From positions 930,001 through 994,000 of the forward strand of contig OZ220687.1 in the NCBI GenBank assembly GCA_965116465.1: DNA of 64,000 bases, read 5' to 3'. The notes under the pieces are model-generated. The model was not told where the DNA came from, made no database searches, and saw only the letters and a program-made list of their open reading frames with translations. Shown one piece after another: positions 17,514-25,378 of this stretch (the first letter of the stretch is position 1; each line of letters opens with the position of its first letter). The position numbers were made by a program, and so were the translations under genes. This DNA comes from VXNF01 sp965116465 (GTDB lineage: Bacteria > Actinomycetota > Acidimicrobiia > Acidimicrobiales > CATQHL01).

Positions 17514-17519
17514 ACTATA
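17514..17519 (-). promoter_or_regulatory. -10 box for the leftward catabolic operon
   Basis: TATAGT on the minus strand, about 20 nt upstream of the hydrolase ATG. A TTGTTT lies 19 nt further upstream as a loose -35 candidate. Confidence 0.45.
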
Positions 17520-17656
17520 CACCCGGCACTGTGACCGAAAACAATGCGCCGGCACCGAGGCCCGCCCCGGCCGATCGCCCGACCGCGGGAAGCCGCGACG
17601 GGAATGCCGGCGGGGCGGCGGTGCTGCACTCGCCGGATCGGAGCCGGAACGGTCTG

Positions 17657-17662
17657 TAATAT
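17657..17662 (+). promoter_or_regulatory. -10 box for the rightward catabolic operon
   Basis: TAATAT about 64 nt upstream of the permease ATG at 17726, which also has a strong GAGAGGGGGAGAGG site. The intervening 140 bp to the leftward -10 box would be the shared control region of the divergent operons. Confidence 0.4.
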
Positions 17663-17725
17663 CCGCTCCCATGGGGGAACGCCGGTCCACCGAGACCGGA
17701 TCGAGAGGGGGAGAGGAACGACCGC

Positions 17726-18640
17726 ATGGGTGACGTCCTCAACGCCACCGTCGTGGCCGGCGTGCCGCTGCTGCTCGCAGCCCTCGGCGGCGTGATCGCC
17801 CAGCGCTCGGGCGTGCTCAACATCGGACTCGAGGGGCTGATGCTGGTGGGCGCCTGGGTGGCGGCATGGACCGCGGCCGCCTTCGGCGCGGAGCAGGCCG
17901 GGTTCTGGTTCGCGTTGCTGTTCGGGGCCGCCTTCGGGCTGCTCCTGGGCTGGGTCACCGTGGGGCTGCGGGGCGACCAGGTCGTCGTGGGGATCGCCTT
18001 CAACATCCTGGCCCTCGGCGCCACCAGCTACCTGTTCGACGTGCTGATACGGCGCGGCGGGCTGGAGGCCATGTCGGTGCCGCGGGGCTCGATTACGCAG
18101 CGGATACCCGGCGTGGCGGCCATTCCGGGCATCGGCGTCCTCGCCGACCAGCACTGGATGGCCTACATGACCTACCTGTGCGTGCCCGCCATCTGGTACC
18201 TGATGTTCAGGACGGGGATCGGCGTGCGCCTGCGCGCCTGCGGGGAGTACGCCGAGGGTGCCCAGGCCACCGGGGTGAACGTGTTGCGGGTCCGCCTGGC
18301 GGCGATGACCGTCAGCGGCATCCTCGGTTCGCTCGCGGGTGCCTACATGATTCTGGCCGACATCCGGCTCTTCCTCCACGACGTGGTGCGCGGGCGGGGC
18401 TACATCGCCATCGCCATCGTCATCCTGGGACGCTGGAATCCCACTGGCGGGGCCGTGGCGGCGGTCATCTTCGGCGCCTCCTACGCCCTCGGGTTCCAGC
18501 TTCAGGCTCGCGACATCCCGGTGGCCGGCGAGTTGCTGCTGGCGCTGCCGTACATCGTGACGATCCTCGCCATCGCCGTCTCGGGGCGGAAGGTCCTGCC
18601 CCCGCGCGAGGAGGGCCGCCCGCTCTACCTCTTCAAGTGA
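17726..18640 (+). CDS. BMP-family ABC transporter permease (second subunit)
   Basis: Second membrane subunit of the nucleoside/BMP importer (YufQ/NupQ-like). 304 residues with the family stretch IAQRSGVLNIGLEGLMLVGAW near the N-terminus, GLRGDQVVVGIAFNILALG, and EYAEGAQATGVNVLRVR in the cytoplasmic coupling loop. About eight hydrophobic segments. It starts the rightward operon, 230 bp from the hydrolase that opens the leftward one. Its only likely partners (ATPase, first permease, binding protein) are on the other strand, so both operons must be expressed together for a functional importer. Confidence 0.92.
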   Translation: MGDVLNATVVAGVPLLLAALGGVIAQRSGVLNIGLEGLMLVGAWVAAWTAAAFGAEQAGFWFALLFGAAFGLLLGWVTVGLRGDQVVVGIAFNILALGATSYLFDVLIRRGGLEAMSVPRGSITQRIPGVAAIPGIGVLADQHWMAYMTYLCVPAIWYLMFRTGIGVRLRACGEYAEGAQATGVNVLRVRLAAMTVSGILGSLAGAYMILADIRLFLHDVVRGRGYIAIAIVILGRWNPTGGAVAAVIFGASYALGFQLQARDIPVAGELLLALPYIVTILAIAVSGRKVLPPREEGRPLYLFK

Positions 18641-18665
18641 GCGTTCGAGTGAGCGAACCCGTCAC

Positions 18666-19694
18666 GTGAGCGCTGCGCCTCCCGTCTTCGGGATACGCAT
18701 ACCCCCCTGCGCCGACGTCCGGGAGGCCGGCGCCGCGGCCCGGGCGGCCGAGGAGGCCGGATTCGAGATCGCCTGGTACCCGGACTCCCAGTTCCTCTGG
18801 CGCGACGTGTGGGCGACGCTGGCGGTTGCCGCGCTCGAGACCCGGAGGATCAGGATCGGCTCGTGCGTCACCACCTTCGAGACCCGGCATCCGAGCGTGA
18901 CCGCGGCCGCCGCCCGCACCGTCGCCGAGATCGCCCCCGGGCGCACGATCCTCGGTGTGGGCAGCGGCGACAGCGCCATCAAGCTGCTGGGCATGAAGCC
19001 GACCCGCCTGGCGGAGATGCGCCACCACATCGGTGCCGTGCGCCGGCTGCTCGAGGGAGAGTCGGCTGACTACGGCGGTCGGGAGATCCACCTCCACGGC
19101 AAGGCGCCCACGCCCGTCCCGGTCTACATGGCCGCCACCGGCCCGAAGGCCCTGCAGCTGGCGGGCGAGATCGCCGACGGGGTCATCGTGCTGGCGGGCC
19201 TGGCCCCCCCTCTGCTGGAGCGGGCGCTCGGCCACATCCGCGACGGCGCGGCGCGCGCGGGGCGGTCACTCCAGGATCTGGACGTGTGTGTGGGGACGTT
19301 CTGCCACATCACCGACGACCCGACCGAGGCGGCCCGGGTCGCCAAACCGGTCTGCGTGGGCCTGGCACAGGTCGGTGCGACCGGCGCTCTGCAACTCGCC
19401 GGGATCGAGATCGACGTTCCCGCGGTCGTGCCCGACGTGTACCCCGACATGACCCACGCCGAGGACTGGATGCACGCCGCCGAGGTGGCGGGACGCTGGG
19501 TGAGCGACGAGGACGGCCGCCGTTACGCCGAGACGTTCTGCGTCGTGGGCACGGTCGCGGAGTGCACCGAGAAGATCCGGCTGGCCCGCGACGCAGGGGT
19601 CCGGAACTTCTACATCCGCGGCTTCCCGTCCTACGAGTTGCCCCTGGACCTGATCGACGTGTTCGGCTCCGACATCATTCCGGCGGTCACGTGA
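18666..19694 (+). CDS. LLM-class F420/flavin-dependent oxidoreductase
   Basis: 342-residue luciferase-fold oxidoreductase closest in style to F420-dependent methylene-H4MPT reductase-like (MER) proteins. Motifs: EEAGFEIAWYPDSQFLWRD, TTFETRHPSVTAAAARTVAEI, GVGSGDSAIKLLGMKP (the loop that in this family grips the cofactor phosphate) and PVYMAATGPKALQLAGEIADG. The start is GTG at 18666, 25 bp after the permease, and it ends with a GTGA overlap into the GMC gene. It differs clearly from the other two luciferase-family proteins of the cluster, so the three are not recent duplicates. Confidence 0.86.
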   Translation: MSAAPPVFGIRIPPCADVREAGAAARAAEEAGFEIAWYPDSQFLWRDVWATLAVAALETRRIRIGSCVTTFETRHPSVTAAAARTVAEIAPGRTILGVGSGDSAIKLLGMKPTRLAEMRHHIGAVRRLLEGESADYGGREIHLHGKAPTPVPVYMAATGPKALQLAGEIADGVIVLAGLAPPLLERALGHIRDGAARAGRSLQDLDVCVGTFCHITDDPTEAARVAKPVCVGLAQVGATGALQLAGIEIDVPAVVPDVYPDMTHAEDWMHAAEVAGRWVSDEDGRRYAETFCVVGTVAECTEKIRLARDAGVRNFYIRGFPSYELPLDLIDVFGSDIIPAVT

Positions 19695-21289
19695 GCTCGG
19701 CCGACGTGCTGATCGTCGGTGCGGGCGCCTCCGGAGCCGTCGCCGCCCGGCGCCTCGCCGAGGACGGCTTCGACGTGATGTGCCTCGAGCAGGGCGAGCG
19801 GACGGACCCGGGCGCCTACCGCGGGGCCTACGACGACTGGGAGCTGACCGGACTCAAGCAGTGGACCTGGGACCCCAACGTCCGCCGGGCGCGCGCCGAC
19901 TATCCCGTCGACGTCAGCGAATCCGACATCGATCCGCTGATGTTCAACGGCGTGGGCGGCAGCACGGTGCAGTTCGCCGCCCAGTGGCCCCGGCTGGCAC
20001 CCTCGGATTTCCGGGTCCGGACGCTCGACGGCGTCGCCGACGACTGGCCCCTGACCTACGAGGAGCTCCAGCCCTACTACGAGCGCTCCGACGTGGACTT
20101 CGGCGTCTCGGGGATCGCCGGCGACCCTGCCTACCCGCCGGGGGCCGAGCCTCCCCTGCCCCCGCTGCCGATACCCGACGTGGCGACCGACATCGCCCGG
20201 GCGCACAACCGTCTCGGCTGGCACTGGTGGCCCGGCAGCAACGCCATCGCCTCCCGGCGTTACCGGGGCCGCCGGCCCTGCGTCCAGCGGGGCACCTGCG
20301 CCTGGGGCTGCGGCGAGGGCGCCAAGGGCTCCGCCGACCAGACCCACTGGCCCGACGCCGAGCGCTTCGGTGCCCGCCTGGTGACCGGGGCGCGCGTGCG
20401 GGAGATCACCGTCGACGGCCGCGGCCTCGCCACCGGTGCCGTCTACGTGGACCGCGACGGGCGCGAGCAGCACCAGGCGGCCTCGGTGGTGCTCGTCGCC
20501 GCCAACGGGATCGGCACGCCTCGCCTGCTGCTGCTGTCGAGGAGCGCCCTCTTCCCCGACGGGCTGGCGAACCGCTCGGGCCTCGTCGGCAAGCGGCTCA
20601 TGATGCATCCCTTCGGCACGGTGATCGGGCTGTTCGACAATCACTGGCCGAGCTGGCAGGGGCACTGGGGCCAGAGCCTGCAGTGCATGCAGTTCTACGA
20701 GACCGATCCCCAGCGGGACTTCGTGCGGGGCGCCAAATGGGGGCTGCAACCCACCGGCGGACCGCTGGGGGCCGCGCTCGGCTTCGGCGGGGACCCCGTC
20801 TGGGGAGAGGCCCTGCACGAGCGGGTCCGCACGAACCTCGGCCACTCGATCATGTGGGGCATCATCGGCGAGGACCTGCCCGACGAGGACAACAGGGTGA
20901 TCCTCGACGGCGAGCTGGTGGACCCCGACGGCATCCCGGCGCCCCGGATCCAGTACCGGGTCTCGGAGAACTCCCGTCGGCTGCTGAGCTTCCAGGCCGC
21001 CCGGGCCGCCGAGTCGCTCCGCGAGGCGGGCGCCTACGAGACGGTCGTCACGCCCCAGGTGCGCGGCACGGGCTGGCACCTCCTGGGAACCGCCCGGATG
21101 GGCGACGACCCCGAGAACTCGGTCGTGGATCGCTGGTGCCGCAGCCACGACGTCGAGAACCTGTACGTGATCGACGGCAGCATCTTCGTGACCTCCGGCG
21201 GCGTCAACCCCACGGCCACGATCTCCGCCCTGGCCCTGCGGGCCACCGAGCGCCTGATCGAGACGCGCCGGGAGCAGCGCGTGCCATGA
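19691..21289 (+). CDS. GMC-family FAD-dependent dehydrogenase
   Basis: 532-residue glucose-methanol-choline oxidoreductase, the large subunit of a gluconate/sorbitol-dehydrogenase-like complex that oxidises an alcohol and passes electrons to the respiratory chain. FAD fold VLIVGAGASGAVAARRL at about 6-22; MFNGVGGSTVQFAAQWPR; catalytic-region GTGWHLLGTARMGDDPENSV; C-terminal GGVNPTATISALALRATE. The GTG start at 19691 overlaps the previous stop by four bases. The small subunit 3-like gene follows after a palindromic repeat. Substrate unknown; context suggests an intermediate of the compound handled by the neighbouring monooxygenases. Confidence 0.9.
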   Translation: MSSADVLIVGAGASGAVAARRLAEDGFDVMCLEQGERTDPGAYRGAYDDWELTGLKQWTWDPNVRRARADYPVDVSESDIDPLMFNGVGGSTVQFAAQWPRLAPSDFRVRTLDGVADDWPLTYEELQPYYERSDVDFGVSGIAGDPAYPPGAEPPLPPLPIPDVATDIARAHNRLGWHWWPGSNAIASRRYRGRRPCVQRGTCAWGCGEGAKGSADQTHWPDAERFGARLVTGARVREITVDGRGLATGAVYVDRDGREQHQAASVVLVAANGIGTPRLLLLSRSALFPDGLANRSGLVGKRLMMHPFGTVIGLFDNHWPSWQGHWGQSLQCMQFYETDPQRDFVRGAKWGLQPTGGPLGAALGFGGDPVWGEALHERVRTNLGHSIMWGIIGEDLPDEDNRVILDGELVDPDGIPAPRIQYRVSENSRRLLSFQAARAAESLREAGAYETVVTPQVRGTGWHLLGTARMGDDPENSVVDRWCRSHDVENLYVIDGSIFVTSGGVNPTATISALALRATERLIETRREQRVP

Positions 21290-21302
21290 CGACCCGCGCC
21301 TC

Positions 21303-21328
21303 GTCATTCCGGCGGAGGCCGGAATCCA
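21303..21328 (-). repeat. Dispersed palindromic repeat, copy 4
   Basis: GTCATTCCGGC / GCCGGAATCCA placed inside an operon, between the GMC large subunit and its small partner. In this position it could act as an mRNA-stability element rather than a terminator. Confidence 0.75.
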
Positions 21329-21356
21329 CACGCCGGGAGCAACCGCGGCGGGTGCC

Positions 21357-21821
21357 ATGATGGACGTGCCGGATAGCGAGGACTTCGACGAGGCGTTCCG
21401 CGCCCGGCTCGCGGGCATCGCCGACGTGCTGGTGCCCGCGTACCAGCAGATGCCCGCGGCGAGTTCCGTCGGGATCGCCGATGATCTGCTGGACAAGGCG
21501 CTGCGGGCCCGGCCCGACCTGGCCGCCGACTGCCGGCGCGCTGTGACCGCGTGCGCCGACCCACCGAGCCCCGAGGCGCTCGAGCAGCTCGCCATGGCGG
21601 ATCCCGACGGCTTCAGCGCACTCATGGTGCTGGTGCTCGGCGGCTATTACATGAGCGCCGAGGTCAGGAAGCTGCTTCACTACGCGGGTCAGGAGGCGCT
21701 CCGCATCGACATCGGGGAGCTTCCGGCCTACATCGAAGAGGGACTCCTCGACGAGGTGATCGACCGAGGTCCGATCCATCGAACAACACCACCGGACGAT
21801 CCGCAGAACTCGCAGAACTAA
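21357..21821 (+). CDS. Gluconate 2-dehydrogenase subunit 3-like small subunit
   Basis: 154-residue helical protein with the character of gluconate 2-dehydrogenase subunit 3: FRARLAGIADVLVPAYQQMPAAS, DLLDKALRARPDLAADCRR and MVLVLGGYYMSAEVRKLLHYAGQ. These subunits bind and stabilise the GMC flavoprotein. No Tat or Sec signal is visible, unlike many periplasmic homologues, so the complex may be cytoplasmic. The gene lies 67 bp after the GMC gene and 10 bp before the next monooxygenase. Confidence 0.75.
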   Translation: MMDVPDSEDFDEAFRARLAGIADVLVPAYQQMPAASSVGIADDLLDKALRARPDLAADCRRAVTACADPPSPEALEQLAMADPDGFSALMVLVLGGYYMSAEVRKLLHYAGQEALRIDIGELPAYIEEGLLDEVIDRGPIHRTTPPDDPQNSQN

Positions 21822-21831
21822 GGGGGACATC

Positions 21832-23055
21832 GTGGTAACGACTCGCTATGGCACCAGGCCGGTGAGGATCGAACAACTCACCGGGCCATACGAACCGAAC
21901 GGCCAGCCCGACCCCCACCTCGGCCAGCCCCTCCAACTCGGGCTGTTCGCCTGGAACATCCAGGGGGGCTCCACCGGCTCCAAGGCCGTGCTGGCCGACC
22001 CCGACCGGTACCAGAACTACTGGAAGTGGCCGCTGGCCTCGCAGCTCGTCACCGAGGCGGAGCGGATCGGATTCGATTACCAGGTGCCGTTCGCCCGGTG
22101 GATCGGCCAGGGGGGCGAGACCGACTGGAGCGAGACCTGCCTGGAATCGCTCACGGCCGCCGCCGCGGCCTCGGCTATCACCAGCCGCATGCTGCAGTTC
22201 TCCACGGCGCACAGCAACTACGAGTTCCACCCGTTCCACTTCGCCAAGTTCGGGGTCACCGTCGACCACATCTCCGACGGGCGTTGGGGCCTCAACATGG
22301 TCACCGGCTACTCGGCCAAGGAGTACGCGGCGTTCGGCCACCTCGAACCACCCGAGCACGACGAGTCCTACAAGCGGGCCGACGAGTTCTTCACCCTGGT
22401 CAAGGCGCTGTGGGCATCCGACGTGCCCATCATCTTCGAGGGCGAGTACTACCAGTGCTACGGCGCCTACGTGAACCCGAAGCCCACCCGCAAACCGCGC
22501 CCGCTGCTCATGCAGGCCGGGCAGTCCAAGGTGGGCATCGACTTCGCCTGCCGGCACGCCGAGTGGATCTTCCAGATCCAGCCGACCATGGAGCACTATC
22601 GCAACATCGCCAAGGAGATCCACGACAAGGCTGCCTCGTACGACCGCAGGGTGCTCGTGGCCACACAGCTCTGGCCCGTCATCGACAAGACCGACGCCGC
22701 CGCCGAGGCCACCGCCGAATGGATCGCCGAGGAGGTCGACCACCAGGCCACGATGAACTTCATCCAGTCCGCCAAGCGCCAGCACGTCTCCTCCACGTTC
22801 GGGTGGGACGAGGCCGAGGAGGAGAGCACCGACCCCTACGGCGGCATCGGCCGGGACCTCTTCCTGCGCATGGCGCTCGGCATCGGCGCCCACCAACTGG
22901 TGGGCAGCTACGACACGGTGGCCGAGATGCTGCGGGAACTCCACGAGGCCGGCATCGAGAGCGCCCTGATGTCGTTCTTCGACCCGTTCCTGGGTCTCCA
23001 GCAGATGGAGGAGGAGATCTTCCCCCGCCTCAAGAAGATGGGCCTGCGCCGCTGA
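21832..23055 (+). CDS. LLM-class monooxygenase, RutA/SfnG-like
   Basis: 407-residue luciferase-fold, FMN-dependent monooxygenase. The central stretch (AERIGFDYQVPFARW, GGETDWSETCLESLTAAAAAS, HFAKFGVTVDHISDGRWGLNMVTG) matches the RutA pyrimidine monooxygenase and SfnG dimethylsulfone monooxygenase subgroup. RutA opens the uracil ring between N3 and C4; a ring-opening role here agrees with the adjacent nucleoside-type importer and hydantoinase, but sulfone or other substrates remain possible. GTG start at 21832, 10 bp after the preceding stop, so it is the last gene of the rightward operon. A strong inverted repeat follows. Confidence 0.85.
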   Translation: MVTTRYGTRPVRIEQLTGPYEPNGQPDPHLGQPLQLGLFAWNIQGGSTGSKAVLADPDRYQNYWKWPLASQLVTEAERIGFDYQVPFARWIGQGGETDWSETCLESLTAAAAASAITSRMLQFSTAHSNYEFHPFHFAKFGVTVDHISDGRWGLNMVTGYSAKEYAAFGHLEPPEHDESYKRADEFFTLVKALWASDVPIIFEGEYYQCYGAYVNPKPTRKPRPLLMQAGQSKVGIDFACRHAEWIFQIQPTMEHYRNIAKEIHDKAASYDRRVLVATQLWPVIDKTDAAAEATAEWIAEEVDHQATMNFIQSAKRQHVSSTFGWDEAEEESTDPYGGIGRDLFLRMALGIGAHQLVGSYDTVAEMLRELHEAGIESALMSFFDPFLGLQQMEEEIFPRLKKMGLRR

Positions 23056-23068
23056 ACCGCGGCCGTCC

Positions 23069-23142
23069 GGGTGGGGATGCCGGCGGCGCTCCGGCGGCCT
23101 CTGAAAATGGCACGCCTGCGCTGGCCCCCGGCATCCCCACCC
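23069..23142 (+). terminator. 15-bp perfect inverted repeat, probable strong terminator
   Basis: GGGTGGGGATGCCGG at 23069-23083 is matched exactly by its complement at 23128-23142 around a 44-nt loop, with a short T-rich stretch (ctttggtt) after it. It begins 13 bp after the RutA-like stop and separates that operon from the M20 gene. Confidence 0.6.
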
Positions 23143-23195
23143 TCGCGCTTTGGTTCCCGCGGATCCGTTAGCTCGTCCGGAGGGGATGATCTGAG

Positions 23196-24371
23196 GTGAC
23201 CGGCATTCCTCACTTCGACGAGGGCAGCGTTGAGCGGGTGCTGCGTCCGCTGTTGGAGACGCCTTCGGAGCAGACGGAGCTTTTCGAGGACGACCCTCAG
23301 ATCAGGGAGTTCCTGCGGACGGTCGTGGCGGCGCAGTTGGAGGGGTTGGGGCTGGACACCGTCAGCGACGATGCCGGCAACGTGATCTGTGAGATCGGCG
23401 GTGGGGATGCGCCGGGGTTGGTGCTGTTCTGCTATGCCATGACGCATCCCGCGGGGCGGATGGTGGATCCGTTCACAGCGAGCCGGATCGTGGGGGCGGA
23501 CGGTGCGACCCGGGTGCGCGGGCGGGGGGCCAGCGAGCAGATGGGGGCGCTGGCGGCGGCGATCCTGACCGCCGGCACCTTGGCCGAGCGGGCTGCGGAC
23601 CTGACGGGGCCCCTGGTGCTTTGCGTCTCGCCGGCGGGTGAGACCGGGCGTCACGACACGGCCCGCAGCTTCCTGGCCGGCTACGAGGGGCGGCGGGCTC
23701 CGGCGGCGTGCATCGTGGGGATCGGCACCGACAACGCCATCTGCGTGGCCAACAAGGGGAGAGTCGACGCCACCATCAAGGTGGCGGGGCTGGCGGGACA
23801 CAGCTCCATGCCGTGGCGCACCAAGAACGCCATCGAGGGCGCCCGCCTGGTGCTGAGATGCCTCGAGGGCATCACACTCGCCGGCGACCACCCTCAGCTC
23901 GGGCAGCCGACCCTCACGCCCACGGCCGTGCACAGCAGCCCCAACGCCACGCACACCGTTCCCGACCTCGTGGAGGTCACCGTCGACCGGCGGCTGCTGC
24001 CGGGCGACGATCCCGAGGCGGCCCTGGCGGACATCCGCGGGGCAGTCGAGGGAATCGAGGGCTGGGACATCGACGTCGAGCCCGGACCGTTGATGTACCC
24101 GTCGGAGGTTTCCCCCGACTCCCCCTTCGTGGACACCCTCCGGGCCGCGTTCGCGGCGGCCGGGCACCCCGATCCCCCTCTCACCTATTCCCACGGATGC
24201 ATCGACGCCGGGCTGTTCTCGAGCCGCGGCATCCCCGCCGTCATGCTGGGGGCGGGCGAGCAGGAGATGTGGCACACGATCGACGAATCGGTGGCCCTGG
24301 ACGCCGTGGCACTGTCGGCACAGGTCTACACGGCCGTGGCCCTGGAGCTCCTGACCCGACCACCCCCGTGA
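23196..24371 (+). CDS. M20-family amidohydrolase/peptidase with altered metal site
   Basis: 391-residue M20 (ArgE/DapE/CPG2, also allantoate and N-carbamoyl amidase) family protein. Recognisable parts: SPAGETGRHD (general base Glu), GLAGHSSMPWRTKNAIEGA dimerisation domain, HTVPDLVEVTVDRRLLPGDD, YSHGCIDAGLFSSRGIP and the final HTIDESV. The first motif, normally HxD in GHxDTVP, reads CYAMTHPAG, so the usual first His and bridging Asp are Tyr and Met; the second (normally ADMKG) reads ASEQMG. It may be a subfamily with shifted ligands or non-hydrolytic. GTG start at 23196 with a GGAGGGG site. Its 5' half uses more T-ending codons than its neighbours. Confidence 0.82.
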   Translation: MTGIPHFDEGSVERVLRPLLETPSEQTELFEDDPQIREFLRTVVAAQLEGLGLDTVSDDAGNVICEIGGGDAPGLVLFCYAMTHPAGRMVDPFTASRIVGADGATRVRGRGASEQMGALAAAILTAGTLAERAADLTGPLVLCVSPAGETGRHDTARSFLAGYEGRRAPAACIVGIGTDNAICVANKGRVDATIKVAGLAGHSSMPWRTKNAIEGARLVLRCLEGITLAGDHPQLGQPTLTPTAVHSSPNATHTVPDLVEVTVDRRLLPGDDPEAALADIRGAVEGIEGWDIDVEPGPLMYPSEVSPDSPFVDTLRAAFAAAGHPDPPLTYSHGCIDAGLFSSRGIPAVMLGAGEQEMWHTIDESVALDAVALSAQVYTAVALELLTRPPP

Positions 24372-24382
24372 ACGATCAGCAT

Positions 24383-24388
24383 TAGGGT
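24383..24388 (+). promoter_or_regulatory. -10 box upstream of the 3-HIBDH-family gene
   Basis: TAGGGT about 36 nt before the ATG at 24425. Unlike the leaderless cases, this message would have a short leader carrying a GGGGGGAA site. Confidence 0.4.
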
Positions 24389-24424
24389 GTCCCGCGGAGG
24401 GGCCCACGACCTGGGGGGAACGTC

Positions 24425-25378
24425 ATGGCTGACGGCAGGAGTGACCATTCGGGTGCCGGAGCGGGCGATTCGAACGCCCCGCGTGTCGGATTCATCGGTC
24501 TCGGGAACATGGGATGGCCGATGGCCGCCCATGTCGCAGCCGCGGGACTGCCGCTGCGCGTCCACAACCGGACCCGGAGCAAGGCGGAGGCGTTCGCCGA
24601 GCACGTGGCTGCCGCCGGCGGGATCGACGTGCAGATCTGCGAGACACCGGCGGAGGTGGCGGCGGGCAGCGATGCCGTGCTGAGCATCGTGTCCGACGAC
24701 GCAGCCGCCACGGAGGTGTTCACGGGGCCCGATGGCGTGGCCGCCGGCATCGCACCGGGAGCCGTCGGGGTGGAGATGAGCACGATCAGCCCGGGGTGCG
24801 TCCGCCACCTCGCCGGCGTGATGGAATCGACGGGCGCCGCACTCGTGGACGCGCCGGCCGGCGGCAGCGTCTCGACGGCCGAAGCCGGTGTGCTCCTCAT
24901 GATCGCCGGCGGCGACGCGGCCGCCGTCGAGCAGGCCCGACCGGCGCTCGAGCCCTTCAGCGGCAGGATCGCCCACGTCGGCAGCCAGGGATCCGGTGCG
25001 GCGATGAAGCTGGCCCTGAACACACTGGTGCACGGTCTCGTGAACAGCATCGCCGAGGGTCTCGTGCTCGCTGAAGGGGCCGGGATCGACCGCCTGGTGG
25101 CCTACGACGTGTTCGCCTCGAGCCCGCTGGGCTCGCCCTTCTTCCAGTACCGCCGCGACTGGTACGAGCGCCCCGGCGACCAGCCCGCCATCTTCCGCCT
25201 GGACCTGGCGATCAAGGACCTCCGCCTGGCGCTGGACCTGGCCGCCGAGGTGGGACTGGACCTACCGCAGATCGCCAGCAACCACCGCTCACTGCAAGCC
25301 GCCTCGGCGGCCGGCTTCGGCGACTACGACGTCGCCGGCGTTGCCGAGTCGCTGCGCGGCAAGCAGCGCGACCACTAG
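24425..25378 (+). CDS. 3-hydroxyisobutyrate dehydrogenase-family NAD(P)-dependent oxidoreductase
   Basis: 317-residue beta-hydroxyacid dehydrogenase (MmsB, GarR, GlxR family). Rossmann motif VGFIGLGNMGWPMAAH at about 21-36, substrate motif DAPAGGSVSTAEAG and the catalytic Lys in GSGAAMKLALN. Family members reduce 3-carbon semialdehydes such as malonate, methylmalonate or tartronate semialdehyde; these arise from pyrimidine and purine degradation, which would fit the neighbourhood (inference). The start ATG has GGGGGGAA 5 nt upstream. The stop overlaps the converging DUF1116 gene in a shared CTAG. Confidence 0.87.
   Translation: MADGRSDHSGAGAGDSNAPRVGFIGLGNMGWPMAAHVAAAGLPLRVHNRTRSKAEAFAEHVAAAGGIDVQICETPAEVAAGSDAVLSIVSDDAAATEVFTGPDGVAAGIAPGAVGVEMSTISPGCVRHLAGVMESTGAALVDAPAGGSVSTAEAGVLLMIAGGDAAAVEQARPALEPFSGRIAHVGSQGSGAAMKLALNTLVHGLVNSIAEGLVLAEGAGIDRLVAYDVFASSPLGSPFFQYRRDWYERPGDQPAIFRLDLAIKDLRLALDLAAEVGLDLPQIASNHRSLQAASAAGFGDYDVAGVAESLRGKQRDH

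Noticed and set aside
15542..23055. Three luciferase-family genes as products of local duplication
   Set aside because: Their lengths and motifs place them in three different subgroups, so independent recruitment is more likely.
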